64,000 nt of DNA from G963668655 sp963668655 (GTDB lineage Bacteria > Myxococcota_A > SURF-8), in the NCBI GenBank assembly GCA_963668655.2, contig CAXXPQ010000001.1, forward strand, positions 372,001 to 436,000. Reading direction: 5' to 3'. The position numbers were made by a program, and so were the translations under genes. Shown piece after piece: positions 30,544 through 39,279 of the stretch. The stretch's first letter is position 1. Each line of letters starts with the position of its first letter. The notes under the pieces were generated by a model. That model had not been told where the DNA came from and did not search any database. It saw nothing but the letters and a program-made list of their open reading frames with translations.

Positions 30544-32247
30544 GTGAAAATCATTCGTGAATTCATCGCAAAGACGCTTTCGGAAGAGGTCGGGTTTCCT
30601 TCCGAACGCCTCCTGGGCATGTTGAAGGTTCCGGATTCCTCGGAACGGGGAGATCTGGCCGTGCCCTGCTTTCCCTTCGCCAAGGCGCTGAAGGACAAGC
30701 CCGAGAACATCGCCCGGAAACTGGAGGGTCTTTTCTCCGGAAGCGAATTCTTTTCCTCCGTCCGTCCCGAAGGGCCTTTCCTCAACTTCACGTACGCGGG
30801 GCCGGTTCTGGCGGCGCGGGTTCTGCCCGAAATCCTGGACAACGCGGAAACCTACGGAAGCGGGACGGAAGGCGCGGGAAAAACCGTGGTGCTGGACTTT
30901 TCCTCGCCGAACATCGCCAAGCCCATCGCCTTCCACCACGTGCGCAGCACCGTCATCGGCGCGGCCCTGGCCAATCTGCACGAGGCGCGGGGATACCGTA
31001 CGGAGCGCATCAACTACCTGGGCGACTGGGGCACCCAGTTTGGCAAGCTCAGCGTGGCCTTCCAACGCTGGGGCGACCGGGATCTTCTGGAAAAGGAGAA
31101 AATCCGTCACCTGCTGGCCATCTACGTCCGCTTTCACAAAGAAGTCGAGACGGATCCCGGCCTGGAGGAGGAGGCCCGCGCCTGGTTCGCGCGTATGGAA
31201 AAGGGAGACGCGGAGGCGCTCGCCTTCTGGCGGCTGTTCTACGACATCAGCCTGGCCGAGTTCCGGCGCATCTACGCCCGCCTGGGGATCCGTTTCGATC
31301 ATTTCGAAGGGGAAAGCCGCTACAAGGACGACCTGGAACGCACGGTGGAAAAGGTCACCGAGACCGCCGGAACGGTGGAGAGCCGCGGCGCGCTGGTGGT
31401 GGATCTGGAAAGCGAAAAGATGCCGCCCTGTCTGCTGAAGAAGGCCGACGGTGCGACGCTTTACGCCACCCGGGACATCGCGGCGGCCATGGATCGCTGG
31501 GAGCGCTTCGGCTTCGACCGCTCGCTTTACGTGGTGGCCAGCCAGCAGACGCTCTATTTCCGCCAGCTTTTCAAGGTCTTGGAAAAGATGGGATTCGCAT
31601 GGGCCGCGCGCTGCCATCACGTGGCCTTCGGCATGCTGCAACTGGCCGACAAGACCATGAGCACCCGCAAGGGCGAGGTGATCTTCCTGGACGACGTGCT
31701 GGACAAGGCCGAGAACCTGAGCCTTCGGGCCATCGAGGAGAAAAACCCCGAACTGGCCGATAAAACCGCGGTGGCCCGCCAGGTGGGCGTGGGAGCCATC
31801 ATCTTCGGGGATCTGGTCAACCGGCGCACCAACGACGTGACCTTCGAGTGGGAACGCATTCTGAATTTCCAGGGCGAAACGGGCGTGTACGTTCAGTATA
31901 CCCACGCCCGCTGCTGCGCCATGCAGCGCAAGGCGGGCGGGATTCGGAAAGAGCTTTTCGACGCGAAGCTTCTGGACCGTCCGGAGGAAAAGGACGTGCT
32001 GAAAAGCCTGGGGCGCTTTCCCGACCGCGTGGAGAAAGCCGCCGCCGACCTGGACCCGTCCATCGTGGCGAAAGACCTGATCGAACTCTGTCGCGCCTTC
32101 AATCGGGTCTACAACATAGAAGGATACCGTTTCCTGGCCGACGAACCCGCCCTCTGCGCCACCCGGCTGCTTCTGGCCCGTTCGGTGGCGCTCGTGCTTC
32201 GTCGCGGGCTCTCCCTGCTGGGAATCGAGGCTCCGGAGGAAATGTGA
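30544..32247 (+). CDS. argS: Arginyl-tRNA synthetase
   Basis: A protein of 567 residues with a GTG start preceded by AGAAGG. It is a class I synthetase. The HIGH-like region is SPNIAKPIAFHHVRSTVIG, then NYLGDWGTQFGKL; the KMSKS-like loop is KTMSTRKGEV, and the ArgRS-specific C-terminal helical domain has FQGETGVYVQYTHAR. It charges tRNA-Arg in the cytoplasm. The stop overlaps the start of dacB (GTGA), so dacB is translationally coupled to it. Confidence 0.96.
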   Translation: MKIIREFIAKTLSEEVGFPSERLLGMLKVPDSSERGDLAVPCFPFAKALKDKPENIARKLEGLFSGSEFFSSVRPEGPFLNFTYAGPVLAARVLPEILDNAETYGSGTEGAGKTVVLDFSSPNIAKPIAFHHVRSTVIGAALANLHEARGYRTERINYLGDWGTQFGKLSVAFQRWGDRDLLEKEKIRHLLAIYVRFHKEVETDPGLEEEARAWFARMEKGDAEALAFWRLFYDISLAEFRRIYARLGIRFDHFEGESRYKDDLERTVEKVTETAGTVESRGALVVDLESEKMPPCLLKKADGATLYATRDIAAAMDRWERFGFDRSLYVVASQQTLYFRQLFKVLEKMGFAWAARCHHVAFGMLQLADKTMSTRKGEVIFLDDVLDKAENLSLRAIEEKNPELADKTAVARQVGVGAIIFGDLVNRRTNDVTFEWERILNFQGETGVYVQYTHARCCAMQRKAGGIRKELFDAKLLDRPEEKDVLKSLGRFPDRVEKAAADLDPSIVAKDLIELCRAFNRVYNIEGYRFLADEPALCATRLLLARSVALVLRRGLSLLGIEAPEEM

Positions 32248-34199
32248 CCTGTAAACCGTCGCAGTCGAAGCGCTTTTTCAAAGCGGAATCCGCCGTATCA
32301 TTCCTGCTTCTCCTGTTCACGATCATGGTCGTCCCGTGGGTGGGCCATTCCCCGGCCCGCGCGTCCGCCGCCATCGACGCCCCGGCCGACGAAAACGGCG
32401 GGCCCGCGCTCTCTTCCCCTTCCGGCAAGGCGTCGCCGGAAAAGGCGGCGGGAGACGCCGACGCCTGCGATGCGGAATCGGAACCGGACGCTGAAGGTAT
32501 CGACGACCCGGCCTGCCTCTCCCGTCCCGAACCCTGTTTCCGGATTCCGGCCTTCGAGGGCGACGTGGACGAGGAAACCCCGCTGTTCGAGGGTCGGGCG
32601 CGCCTGGACGCGGAAAATCTGTCCCGGAAGCTCTCCCTGGCGCTTTCCCGACCGGAAATGAAGGACGTTCGGGTGGGATTGCACGTGCTGGACCTGGAAA
32701 GCGGCGGGGTTTTCATCGAACACAACGCCAAACAACGTTTCAATCCCGCCAGCAACCAGAAACTGCTCACCACCGCCGCCGCCCTGGCGAAGCTGGGACC
32801 GGATTTCCGTTTCGAGACGAAGTTCTACGGCATGCAGGCCATCGACACCGAAGGCACGCTCAAGGGCGGGCTCTGGATCGTGGGCGGCGGGGATCCCTGG
32901 CTGGTGGTCCAGCAGGTCTACAAGCTCGCCCTGGGCCTTTACGCGGCGGGCCTGCGGCGCATCGAGGGAAACATCTATGTGGACGACGGCTTTTTCGATT
33001 CCGTGCGCGAGGGCCCCGGCTGGGAGCAGGACGACACGGACAACGCCTACCAGGCGCCCATGGGCGCGCTCTCGGCCAACTTCAACGCGGTGAGCGTCTA
33101 CATCCTTCCGTCCGAGCCGGGCAAGCCCGCGCGGGTGACCACGATCCCGGAGACCCGCTATCTGAAGTTGGAAAACACGGCCGTCACCAGCGAAGGCCGC
33201 CGTACGCGCATCATCACGCACACGCCGCCGGAAAAGGACTTCAACAAAGTCACCGTGGAAGGCCGTATCCATCCGAAAGCCCAGCGGCGGGTCTATCACC
33301 ACAAAATCGACAACCCGCCCCTTTACGCGGGCTGGCTGATCCACGACATCATGAAGCAGGTGGGCATCCGCACCACGGGCTTCGTGAAAATGGGCGAACA
33401 CCCCGAGACCTCGGAGGAGATCTACACCTTCCGCTCGCCGCCGCTGACCCGGCTGATCGGCTATATCAACAAGTATTCCAACAACCACATGGCCGAGCAG
33501 ACCGTCAAGACCCTGGGCGCGGTGCTGAAGGACGAGGGATCCTGGGAAGCGGGGCTGTCCGTGATCCGGGAGTTCATCGAGACGGAGATCGGCGTTCCGG
33601 CCGCGAGCTACGAAATCAAAAACGGTTCCGGCCTGGGCGACGTAAACGCCATTTCGCCGGAACTGCTCACCCGGGTTTTGCGGGCCATGCACCTGCGTCC
33701 GGACATCGCGGTGGATTACATCGCCAGCCTGTCCGTGGCCGGCCGCGACGGCACCTTGCGCACCAGTTTCGAATCGGACAACGTGACCGGGCTCTTCCGC
33801 GCCAAGACGGGCACGCTGGAGGAGGTCATGAGCCTGTCCGGCTATCTGGTCACCGGTGCGGGCCGCCGCCTGGCCGTCTCGCTGATCTTCAACCAATGCA
33901 AGGGTCACGACCGCCGCCGCCTGAAAGACATCCAGCACGAAATCATCCGTTTGCTGGCCGCCTACGATCCGGATTCGAACGGCGTCGAAACCCTGCCCGT
34001 GAATCTTCCGGATTCTCCGGAAGTTTCGACGGAAGCCCCGGCGGAAGCGGCGAGCGCGGAGAGCAAGGAAACGCCGGGTCCGGCCTCGCCGACATCGCCG
34101 GAGAATGCCTCGCCGCCGAAGGAAAACGCCCCCGAAACCGCGCCGCCCGCACGAGAAAACACCCGGCCCGCCGAACCGCCGAAGGAGAAAAGTCCATGA
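32244..34199 (+). CDS. dacB: D-alanyl-D-alanine carboxypeptidase/endopeptidase (PBP4, S13 family)
   Basis: A protein of 651 residues starting at GTG 32244, which overlaps the argS stop and has GGAGG 6 bases before. A signal segment (FLLLLFTIMVVPWVG) is followed by an acidic stretch. The S13 catalytic motifs are S-x-x-K in ASNQK (about 169), YSNN (about 411) and KTG in FRAKTGTL (about 520). It trims or cleaves peptidoglycan crosslinks in the periplasm. The C-terminal 80 residues are a Pro/Glu/Ala/Ser-rich tail without motif, longer than in E. coli PBP4. It overlaps the next lipoprotein gene by 4 bases. Confidence 0.93.
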   Translation: MTCKPSQSKRFFKAESAVSFLLLLFTIMVVPWVGHSPARASAAIDAPADENGGPALSSPSGKASPEKAAGDADACDAESEPDAEGIDDPACLSRPEPCFRIPAFEGDVDEETPLFEGRARLDAENLSRKLSLALSRPEMKDVRVGLHVLDLESGGVFIEHNAKQRFNPASNQKLLTTAAALAKLGPDFRFETKFYGMQAIDTEGTLKGGLWIVGGGDPWLVVQQVYKLALGLYAAGLRRIEGNIYVDDGFFDSVREGPGWEQDDTDNAYQAPMGALSANFNAVSVYILPSEPGKPARVTTIPETRYLKLENTAVTSEGRRTRIITHTPPEKDFNKVTVEGRIHPKAQRRVYHHKIDNPPLYAGWLIHDIMKQVGIRTTGFVKMGEHPETSEEIYTFRSPPLTRLIGYINKYSNNHMAEQTVKTLGAVLKDEGSWEAGLSVIREFIETEIGVPAASYEIKNGSGLGDVNAISPELLTRVLRAMHLRPDIAVDYIASLSVAGRDGTLRTSFESDNVTGLFRAKTGTLEEVMSLSGYLVTGAGRRLAVSLIFNQCKGHDRRRLKDIQHEIIRLLAAYDPDSNGVETLPVNLPDSPEVSTEAPAEAASAESKETPGPASPTSPENASPPKENAPETAPPARENTRPAEPPKEKSP

Positions 34200-34909
34200 A
34201 ACGCCTGCCGCTTTACGGAGGATGGATCGTCCTGCTTGCCGGGTTGCTTCTGGCGGGCTGCGGAGACGGCTGCGGCGGGATCGAACAGCCGAAATCCGCC
34301 TCCGCTCCGGGCGTCCAGCGGAAGAAGGCCGACCGCGAAACCGCGCGCAGGGAAAAGCGGAAAAAAGAGATTCCCTCCCTGTCCCGCAAGGCCGAACGCA
34401 ATCCGAAACTGAAGACGGCCCGGGACGGTCTGGGCGACGAGCGGGGCCTGACGCCGCTTTCTCACAAGAAACTGGCCCGCTTCCTGCCCGCCGCGCCGCA
34501 GGGCTGGGAGGCCTCCGCCACGAAAGGATACACCGCGAAAGACGCGGAGGATCGGGGCCTGTCCTTCGCCTCCAGGGATTACACGAAGGAAAACGGCCGG
34601 ATCGCCGTCACGCTCATGGATGTCCTGAACGATCCCTCCCGCACGGGCGCGGCCCGAAGCATGGTGGAACGCATGCGTAAGACCGAGGGCGTGCAGTCCG
34701 CAAAGATTCGTGAAGAGGATCTGACCGGGGTGGAGTATCTGGACAAGGCGAACGGGAAAGCCTATCAGGTGCTGTTGCTCCAGGGCCGGGTGATGATCGA
34801 GATCAAGGCCGAGGGCGGCGCCGGGATCGGCGCGCTGAAGGATCTTCGGCGGCGGATCAACCTGGACGAGATGCGCCGCTGGCTGAACAAGGCGCGCGCC
34901 CGCCGCTAG
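34196..34909 (+). CDS. Lipoprotein, function unknown
   Basis: A protein of 237 residues. The signal peptide ends LLLAGCGDGC, a canonical lipobox with a second Cys nearby. About 75 residues of highly charged linker follow, then a C-terminal domain of about 150 residues (LPAAPQGWEASATKGYTAKDAE, MRKTEGVQSAKI, YLDKANGKAYQVLLLQGRVMIEI). This might be a small alpha/beta sensor-like fold; no family recognised. It overlaps dacB by 4 bases, so it may work with the PBP4 in the envelope. Convergent with the FG-GAP gene, 19 bases away. Confidence 0.8.
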   Translation: MKRLPLYGGWIVLLAGLLLAGCGDGCGGIEQPKSASAPGVQRKKADRETARREKRKKEIPSLSRKAERNPKLKTARDGLGDERGLTPLSHKKLARFLPAAPQGWEASATKGYTAKDAEDRGLSFASRDYTKENGRIAVTLMDVLNDPSRTGAARSMVERMRKTEGVQSAKIREEDLTGVEYLDKANGKAYQVLLLQGRVMIEIKAEGGAGIGALKDLRRRINLDEMRRWLNKARARR

Positions 34910-34928
34910 AGCGGCCGAGTCCTTTCCG

Positions 34929-37900
34929 TCACAAATCCGTTCGCGAATCCCGGGCGTTCCGCCTTCGCAAAAGAAGGAACAGCCATCCGGCCAGCAGCCA
35001 GCCCGCCGCGCCCGGTCCCGTGGAATGGCAGCCGCCCCCGCCTCCACCGGAAGCGTCGCCGTCGGGAGTGTCGTCGCCGTCTGCGGGCCCGGTCCAGTCC
35101 CCGTCGATCCTGTCATCGCCGTCGGGCGTGACGTCTCCGTCGGGAGTTTCCACATCCTCATCGGAAGAATCCGTGTCGCCGTCGGGAGTTTCCGCGTCCT
35201 CATCGGGAGAGTCCGTGTCCTCATCGGGAGAGTCCGCGTCGCCGTCCGACGCGCCGCCGATCCGGAAATGGCGGGGATCCGAGGCGAGACTCCGGTTTCC
35301 GGCGGCGTCCCGAGCTACGGCTTCCACCGTCCACTCGCCCGGGGAAAGATCGGAATCCGGGCGGCAGGAAAACGCCCCGCCCGCATCGCTCTGTCCGCCG
35401 CAGATCTCCGCGAGCGTCCCCGTTTCCCGAATCGTCACCCGGCTTTCCGCCTCCGCGCGTCCCTCGAACAGCGGCCGGTAATCCGAAAGAAGCGCGCCTT
35501 CCCCCGGCGTGTCGATCTCCGGCGGCGGGGGCGCCGTGCGATCCAGATTCACATGGACGACTTCGGAAGAATCCACGTGGCCGCCCAGGTCTTCCACCGT
35601 GAGCGACAGCCCGTAACGCCCCTCGGGAAGCGTCCCGCCGCCGCTTCCGTTTCCATCCCAGGTCCGGGACAGGTAAAGCCGGGCCGCGTAATGGTTGCGC
35701 TCCAGCGTCCACGCCGTCTCCCCGTCCTCGTCCTTCGCTTCCAGTACGAAACGCCGGATGCCGCTTGCGTCCTCGGCTTCGCCTTGAAGGGTCACGGTGG
35801 ACAGGGCCGGGTTGAAGACCCGGGGAACGGCGTCGAAGGAAAGCACGGCGGGCGGGCTGGCATCCCGAAGAAGAATGCCGTCGGAGCGGGCTTCCTCTCC
35901 CATTTCTCCCTCGGCGTCGTGCGCCTTGACGCGGACGTGATAGGTTCGGTCGATCAGAAGCGTGGCGTGAAGCAGCCCCTGGGTTCCACTTCCCAGATCC
36001 TGCCAGTCGGTGATGGGATTGCCGTTTTCATCCTGAATCATGCCGTAATATCCGTCGGCGTCCGGCACCGCGTCCCAGGCCGCCCCGATGGCGTCCAGTC
36101 GCTCCCCCTCGTCCACGTCCGTTTCCGGATTCAGGATGGCGAGATCCGCCGACAGCGCCGTCTCCCGCACGTCCGCCGGGGCCGCCAGCCCCGCCTGGTC
36201 GATGAGATGCAGCATGCCGTTGTCCGTAAACGCCAGGATTTCCAAAAGGCCGTCCCCATCCAGGTCCGCCGCCAGGGGCGTCGATACCGGATAATCCAGG
36301 GAAAAGGACCAGAGCGTCTCCGGGCCGTTCGCTCCCAATCGAACCGCCATCAGCAGGCCGTCCGAGGTTCCGAACAGCAGATCCTCGTTGCCGTCGTTGT
36401 CGATATCCGCCACGGTCACGCCGCTGACATCGTGAAATCCCTCGGGTTTTTCCGTTTGCAGCGATCCGGCGGAAGGATAGACGGGCGCATCCCAGACCGG
36501 CAAGCCGTTCGGGCCGTAAGCTTCCAGAGAGCCCGAGGACGTGGCCTTCACGAACCCCAGGCCGTTTGCCGTCCCGAACAATCCGACATGGCGGCGGCCC
36601 ACTTCTCCCTGATAGGCGTGGGGCAGCGTCCAGACGGGATCCACCGCGTCCAGTTCGAACAGCTTGATGCCGAAGGTTTCGCCGTCGTTGACCGTCAGGA
36701 GTTCGGGAACGTCATCCTCGTCGAAATCGGCCAGCAGGGCCTGGGGCGGAAAGTGCAGTCCGGAAGCCGCGAAAAGCAGCGCGCCGTCCGCGCCGTCGTA
36801 GCGCTCCCAACCCAGGCGATCCACCGTCAGAATGTCGTCCGTGTCGTCTCCCTCGCCGTTCAGAACGAAGAGCGCGATGTCGAGCCTGTCGAGCGTCTGG
36901 CTCAGTTCCATGGGTACGTTCCATAGTTCGCTTCCGTCCCGGCCGTCCAGGGCCGCGAGGCGCAGGTTTCCCCCGCCGTCCTCCACCCGGCGATCCTCGA
37001 TGACCACCGCCAGATCCAGCACGAGGTCGCCGTTGAAGTCGCCGAAGGCCGCCTGCTGGGGACTGGCCTCGTAACCGGAGAAGACGGCCGTCCACAGAAC
37101 GCCCCCCGAGGCATCCAAAAGGTGGATTTTGGGATTCGCGGGATCCGTCAGATCCCGCACCGGCGTTTCCCGCGCGCCGTCTCCATCCCGGTCGGCGCTG
37201 ATGTGAAACGGGGCGGCGTCGCCCTTGTACGACCAGGAAACTCCCGGGGGACGCCCCACGGTGGCGTCGGAAAGATCCAGTTTTCTCAGCGAGTTGTCGG
37301 AGCCCTGCAAAAGGATGTCCATTCGGCCGTCGTTTTCCGCGTCGAACGCCAGGGCCTCGCCCACGTATCGCCCGGCCCGCAGGCGGCCGTAGGGCTCGAA
37401 ATGGCGGGTGCGTACCTGGATGACGCCGTCCGAGGTATGGAACAGAATCAACCCCTCCGCCCCCAGGTTCGCGTTCAGCGCCACGAGCTGCGGGTCCGCG
37501 CCTTCGGGAACGACCCACTCGGCCCGGGTCAGAGGCTCCGATCCGGAAGCGTCGTAACGTTTCAGAAGGTCGGGCCGGCCGTCCCGATCCGCATCGAGAA
37601 ACAGAAGCAATTCCGGCGGACGGCCTTCCTCGAAAACGGATACCGGCGCGGAGGTGAGGCTGTTGCGCGTGTTTTTCGCGGCGGATTCATAGGTGAAATA
37701 GGCGGGAACCGCCGCGTCGTCCAGGCTCCAGCGGGGCTCCAGTCGTCCCTCGTGAAAGGCCAGCGCGCGCAAGCGGCCGAAAGGCGGGATGGCGCGCCCG
37801 TCTTCTTCGGTGTCCTGCACGACGACCTCGCAACGTCCGTCCCCGTCCAGGTCGGCCGAAAGACGCAGATAGGCGTGATCTTCCGTATCCAGCACGTTTC

Positions 37901-39032
37901 CGGTGGCGGCGTCGAAAACCAGCAAAGTCCACTGGTCCGGACGGTTCACGCCGTCGTGATCCGCCGGATCGGTTCCGTAGACGGTGATTTCGTCGTCCGT
38001 GTCGTTGTAAACGCTGACCAGGATCTCCGGCCGCCCGTCGCCGGTCAGGTCGCACAGGCTGCCGTTGGTGGCGGCCAGTCCCTTGTCCGCCGCGGGAACC
38101 CACTGGAACTGCCAGAGCACATCCGCCGTCTCCACGTCGTATACACTGACGGCGTAATTTCGGTAATTGGTTCCGATGGAGACGATCTCCAGGGCCGGAT
38201 CTCCGTCCACCTCGGCCAGTTCCAGATGCCCGAACAGGTACGTATCGAAAATGTCGTCGGAAACGTGCTTGTGCGCTCCGGTCGCGCCGTCGAGCACCGT
38301 GACCTGCCGGTATTCCAGCAGCACCACCTCCACCCCCTGGGAGCCGTCCACGTCGCCCACGAGCAGAGGAGTGGAGTTGTAATAGCGCGTCAGTTCGGCC
38401 TTCCAGAGTTCGTTTTCCAGGGGATCAGCCTGAAAACCCTCGGCGAAACCGAAGGCGTGGACGTGAGGGTAAAAGATGGACGGCTTGGCGACGATATCCG
38501 GCAGGCCGTCTCCGTCCAGGTCCGCCACTTTCACCGCCGTCTGGTCCAGGGAACCCGCCTTGGGATCGAACCCGGCGAATTTCCATAGGGTTTGGCCGCC
38601 TTTTCCGTTCAATATCACCAGAGCCGCCGGGGGCGAGGCTCGGGTGGCCAGCACCTCCGGAACGCCGTCGCCGTTGAAATCCCAGCTTCCGATCACGTTT
38701 TCCAGACCGTGGTTTTCGGTGATCCACAAGGTTTCGTCGAAGGCGTTCTTGGCCACCGCCCGACCCGCCACCACCACGACGGCTTCATTCGCCCCGTTTC
38801 CGGAGGCGTCGCCGATCCAGGCCACCCCGGGAGAAAAGCGGCTGCCCGCGAAATAGCTCCACTTCACCGCCGGTTGGAGAATCTCCCCCACGCCTTGGGC
38901 GCGGCCCGAACGGCCCGCGTCGTAGCGGAAGGTGCGCCAGTCCAGCGGACCTGGAAGGGGCGCATCGGCGAAAAGAATCGAACCGGACAGAAGCCACAGC
39001 GCCGCGAACGCGAAAATCAACCGTCGTTTCAT
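34929..39032 (-). CDS. Giant secreted FG-GAP/VCBS beta-propeller protein with MYXO-CTERM-like anchor
   Basis: A protein of 1367 residues. The signal peptide (FAFAALWLLSGSILFADA) is followed by about 950 residues of FG-GAP/VCBS-type repeats. Each carries an acidic calcium loop such as DFNGDGVPEVL, DLDGDGLPDIV, DVDGSQGVEVV, DFDEDDVPELL or DIDNDGNEDLL, so one or two large beta-propellers are likely. Next come fibronectin- or Ig-like segments (about 970-1230). A 7-residue acidic repeat linker (DSPDEDT type) leads to a Gly run, Cys, a hydrophobic stretch (AAGWLLAGWLFLLL) and RRR: a MYXO-CTERM-like sorting tail. It is likely exported and anchored at the surface; the ligand is unknown. It stands alone. 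Confidence 0.88.
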   Translation of the reverse strand: MKRRLIFAFAALWLLSGSILFADAPLPGPLDWRTFRYDAGRSGRAQGVGEILQPAVKWSYFAGSRFSPGVAWIGDASGNGANEAVVVVAGRAVAKNAFDETLWITENHGLENVIGSWDFNGDGVPEVLATRASPPAALVILNGKGGQTLWKFAGFDPKAGSLDQTAVKVADLDGDGLPDIVAKPSIFYPHVHAFGFAEGFQADPLENELWKAELTRYYNSTPLLVGDVDGSQGVEVVLLEYRQVTVLDGATGAHKHVSDDIFDTYLFGHLELAEVDGDPALEIVSIGTNYRNYAVSVYDVETADVLWQFQWVPAADKGLAATNGSLCDLTGDGRPEILVSVYNDTDDEITVYGTDPADHDGVNRPDQWTLLVFDAATGNVLDTEDHAYLRLSADLDGDGRCEVVVQDTEEDGRAIPPFGRLRALAFHEGRLEPRWSLDDAAVPAYFTYESAAKNTRNSLTSAPVSVFEEGRPPELLLFLDADRDGRPDLLKRYDASGSEPLTRAEWVVPEGADPQLVALNANLGAEGLILFHTSDGVIQVRTRHFEPYGRLRAGRYVGEALAFDAENDGRMDILLQGSDNSLRKLDLSDATVGRPPGVSWSYKGDAAPFHISADRDGDGARETPVRDLTDPANPKIHLLDASGGVLWTAVFSGYEASPQQAAFGDFNGDLVLDLAVVIEDRRVEDGGGNLRLAALDGRDGSELWNVPMELSQTLDRLDIALFVLNGEGDDTDDILTVDRLGWERYDGADGALLFAASGLHFPPQALLADFDEDDVPELLTVNDGETFGIKLFELDAVDPVWTLPHAYQGEVGRRHVGLFGTANGLGFVKATSSGSLEAYGPNGLPVWDAPVYPSAGSLQTEKPEGFHDVSGVTVADIDNDGNEDLLFGTSDGLLMAVRLGANGPETLWSFSLDYPVSTPLAADLDGDGLLEILAFTDNGMLHLIDQAGLAAPADVRETALSADLAILNPETDVDEGERLDAIGAAWDAVPDADGYYGMIQDENGNPITDWQDLGSGTQGLLHATLLIDRTYHVRVKAHDAEGEMGEEARSDGILLRDASPPAVLSFDAVPRVFNPALSTVTLQGEAEDASGIRRFVLEAKDEDGETAWTLERNHYAARLYLSRTWDGNGSGGGTLPEGRYGLSLTVEDLGGHVDSSEVVHVNLDRTAPPPPEIDTPGEGALLSDYRPLFEGRAEAESRVTIRETGTLAEICGGQSDAGGAFSCRPDSDLSPGEWTVEAVARDAAGNRSLASDPRHFRIGGASDGDADSPDEDTDSPDEDAETPDGDTDSSDEDVETPDGDVTPDGDDRIDGDWTGPADGDDTPDGDASGGGGGGCHSTGPGAAGWLLAGWLFLLLRRRNARDSRTDL
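35120..35245 (-). repeat. 21-base tandem repeat coding for an acidic linker
   Basis: Within the FG-GAP gene, a 21-base unit repeats about five times and encodes heptads of the type D-S-P-D-E-D-T and E-T-P-D-G-D-T. Neighbouring units differ by few bases. It forms the flexible spacer between the last folded domain and the C-terminal anchor. Confidence 0.8.
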
Positions 39033-39279
39033 GGCGAACCTCCCGATTTTGGATCGAACCGGCAGCGGAAACTTATATCGTTCATGATGCGTCTGCCCGC
39101 CGAACTATTCCTCCGGATATTCCACGATTTATCGACCCCATGATAGCGCATTTTTACCGAAAGGACCAGAGCGATTGATTCCGGGCAGGGGACTCGGACC
39201 GTCGGGAGACGCGATCCGGCGTAACGGTCGGTAAAACCGGAAGCGGTGCATGGAAGGCGAAGATGTGCTGAGAAAATCG

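Noticed and set aside
35120..35245. Tandem repeats considered as a CRISPR array
   Set aside because: 21-base units without spacers, in frame within a gene and coding for an acidic linker.
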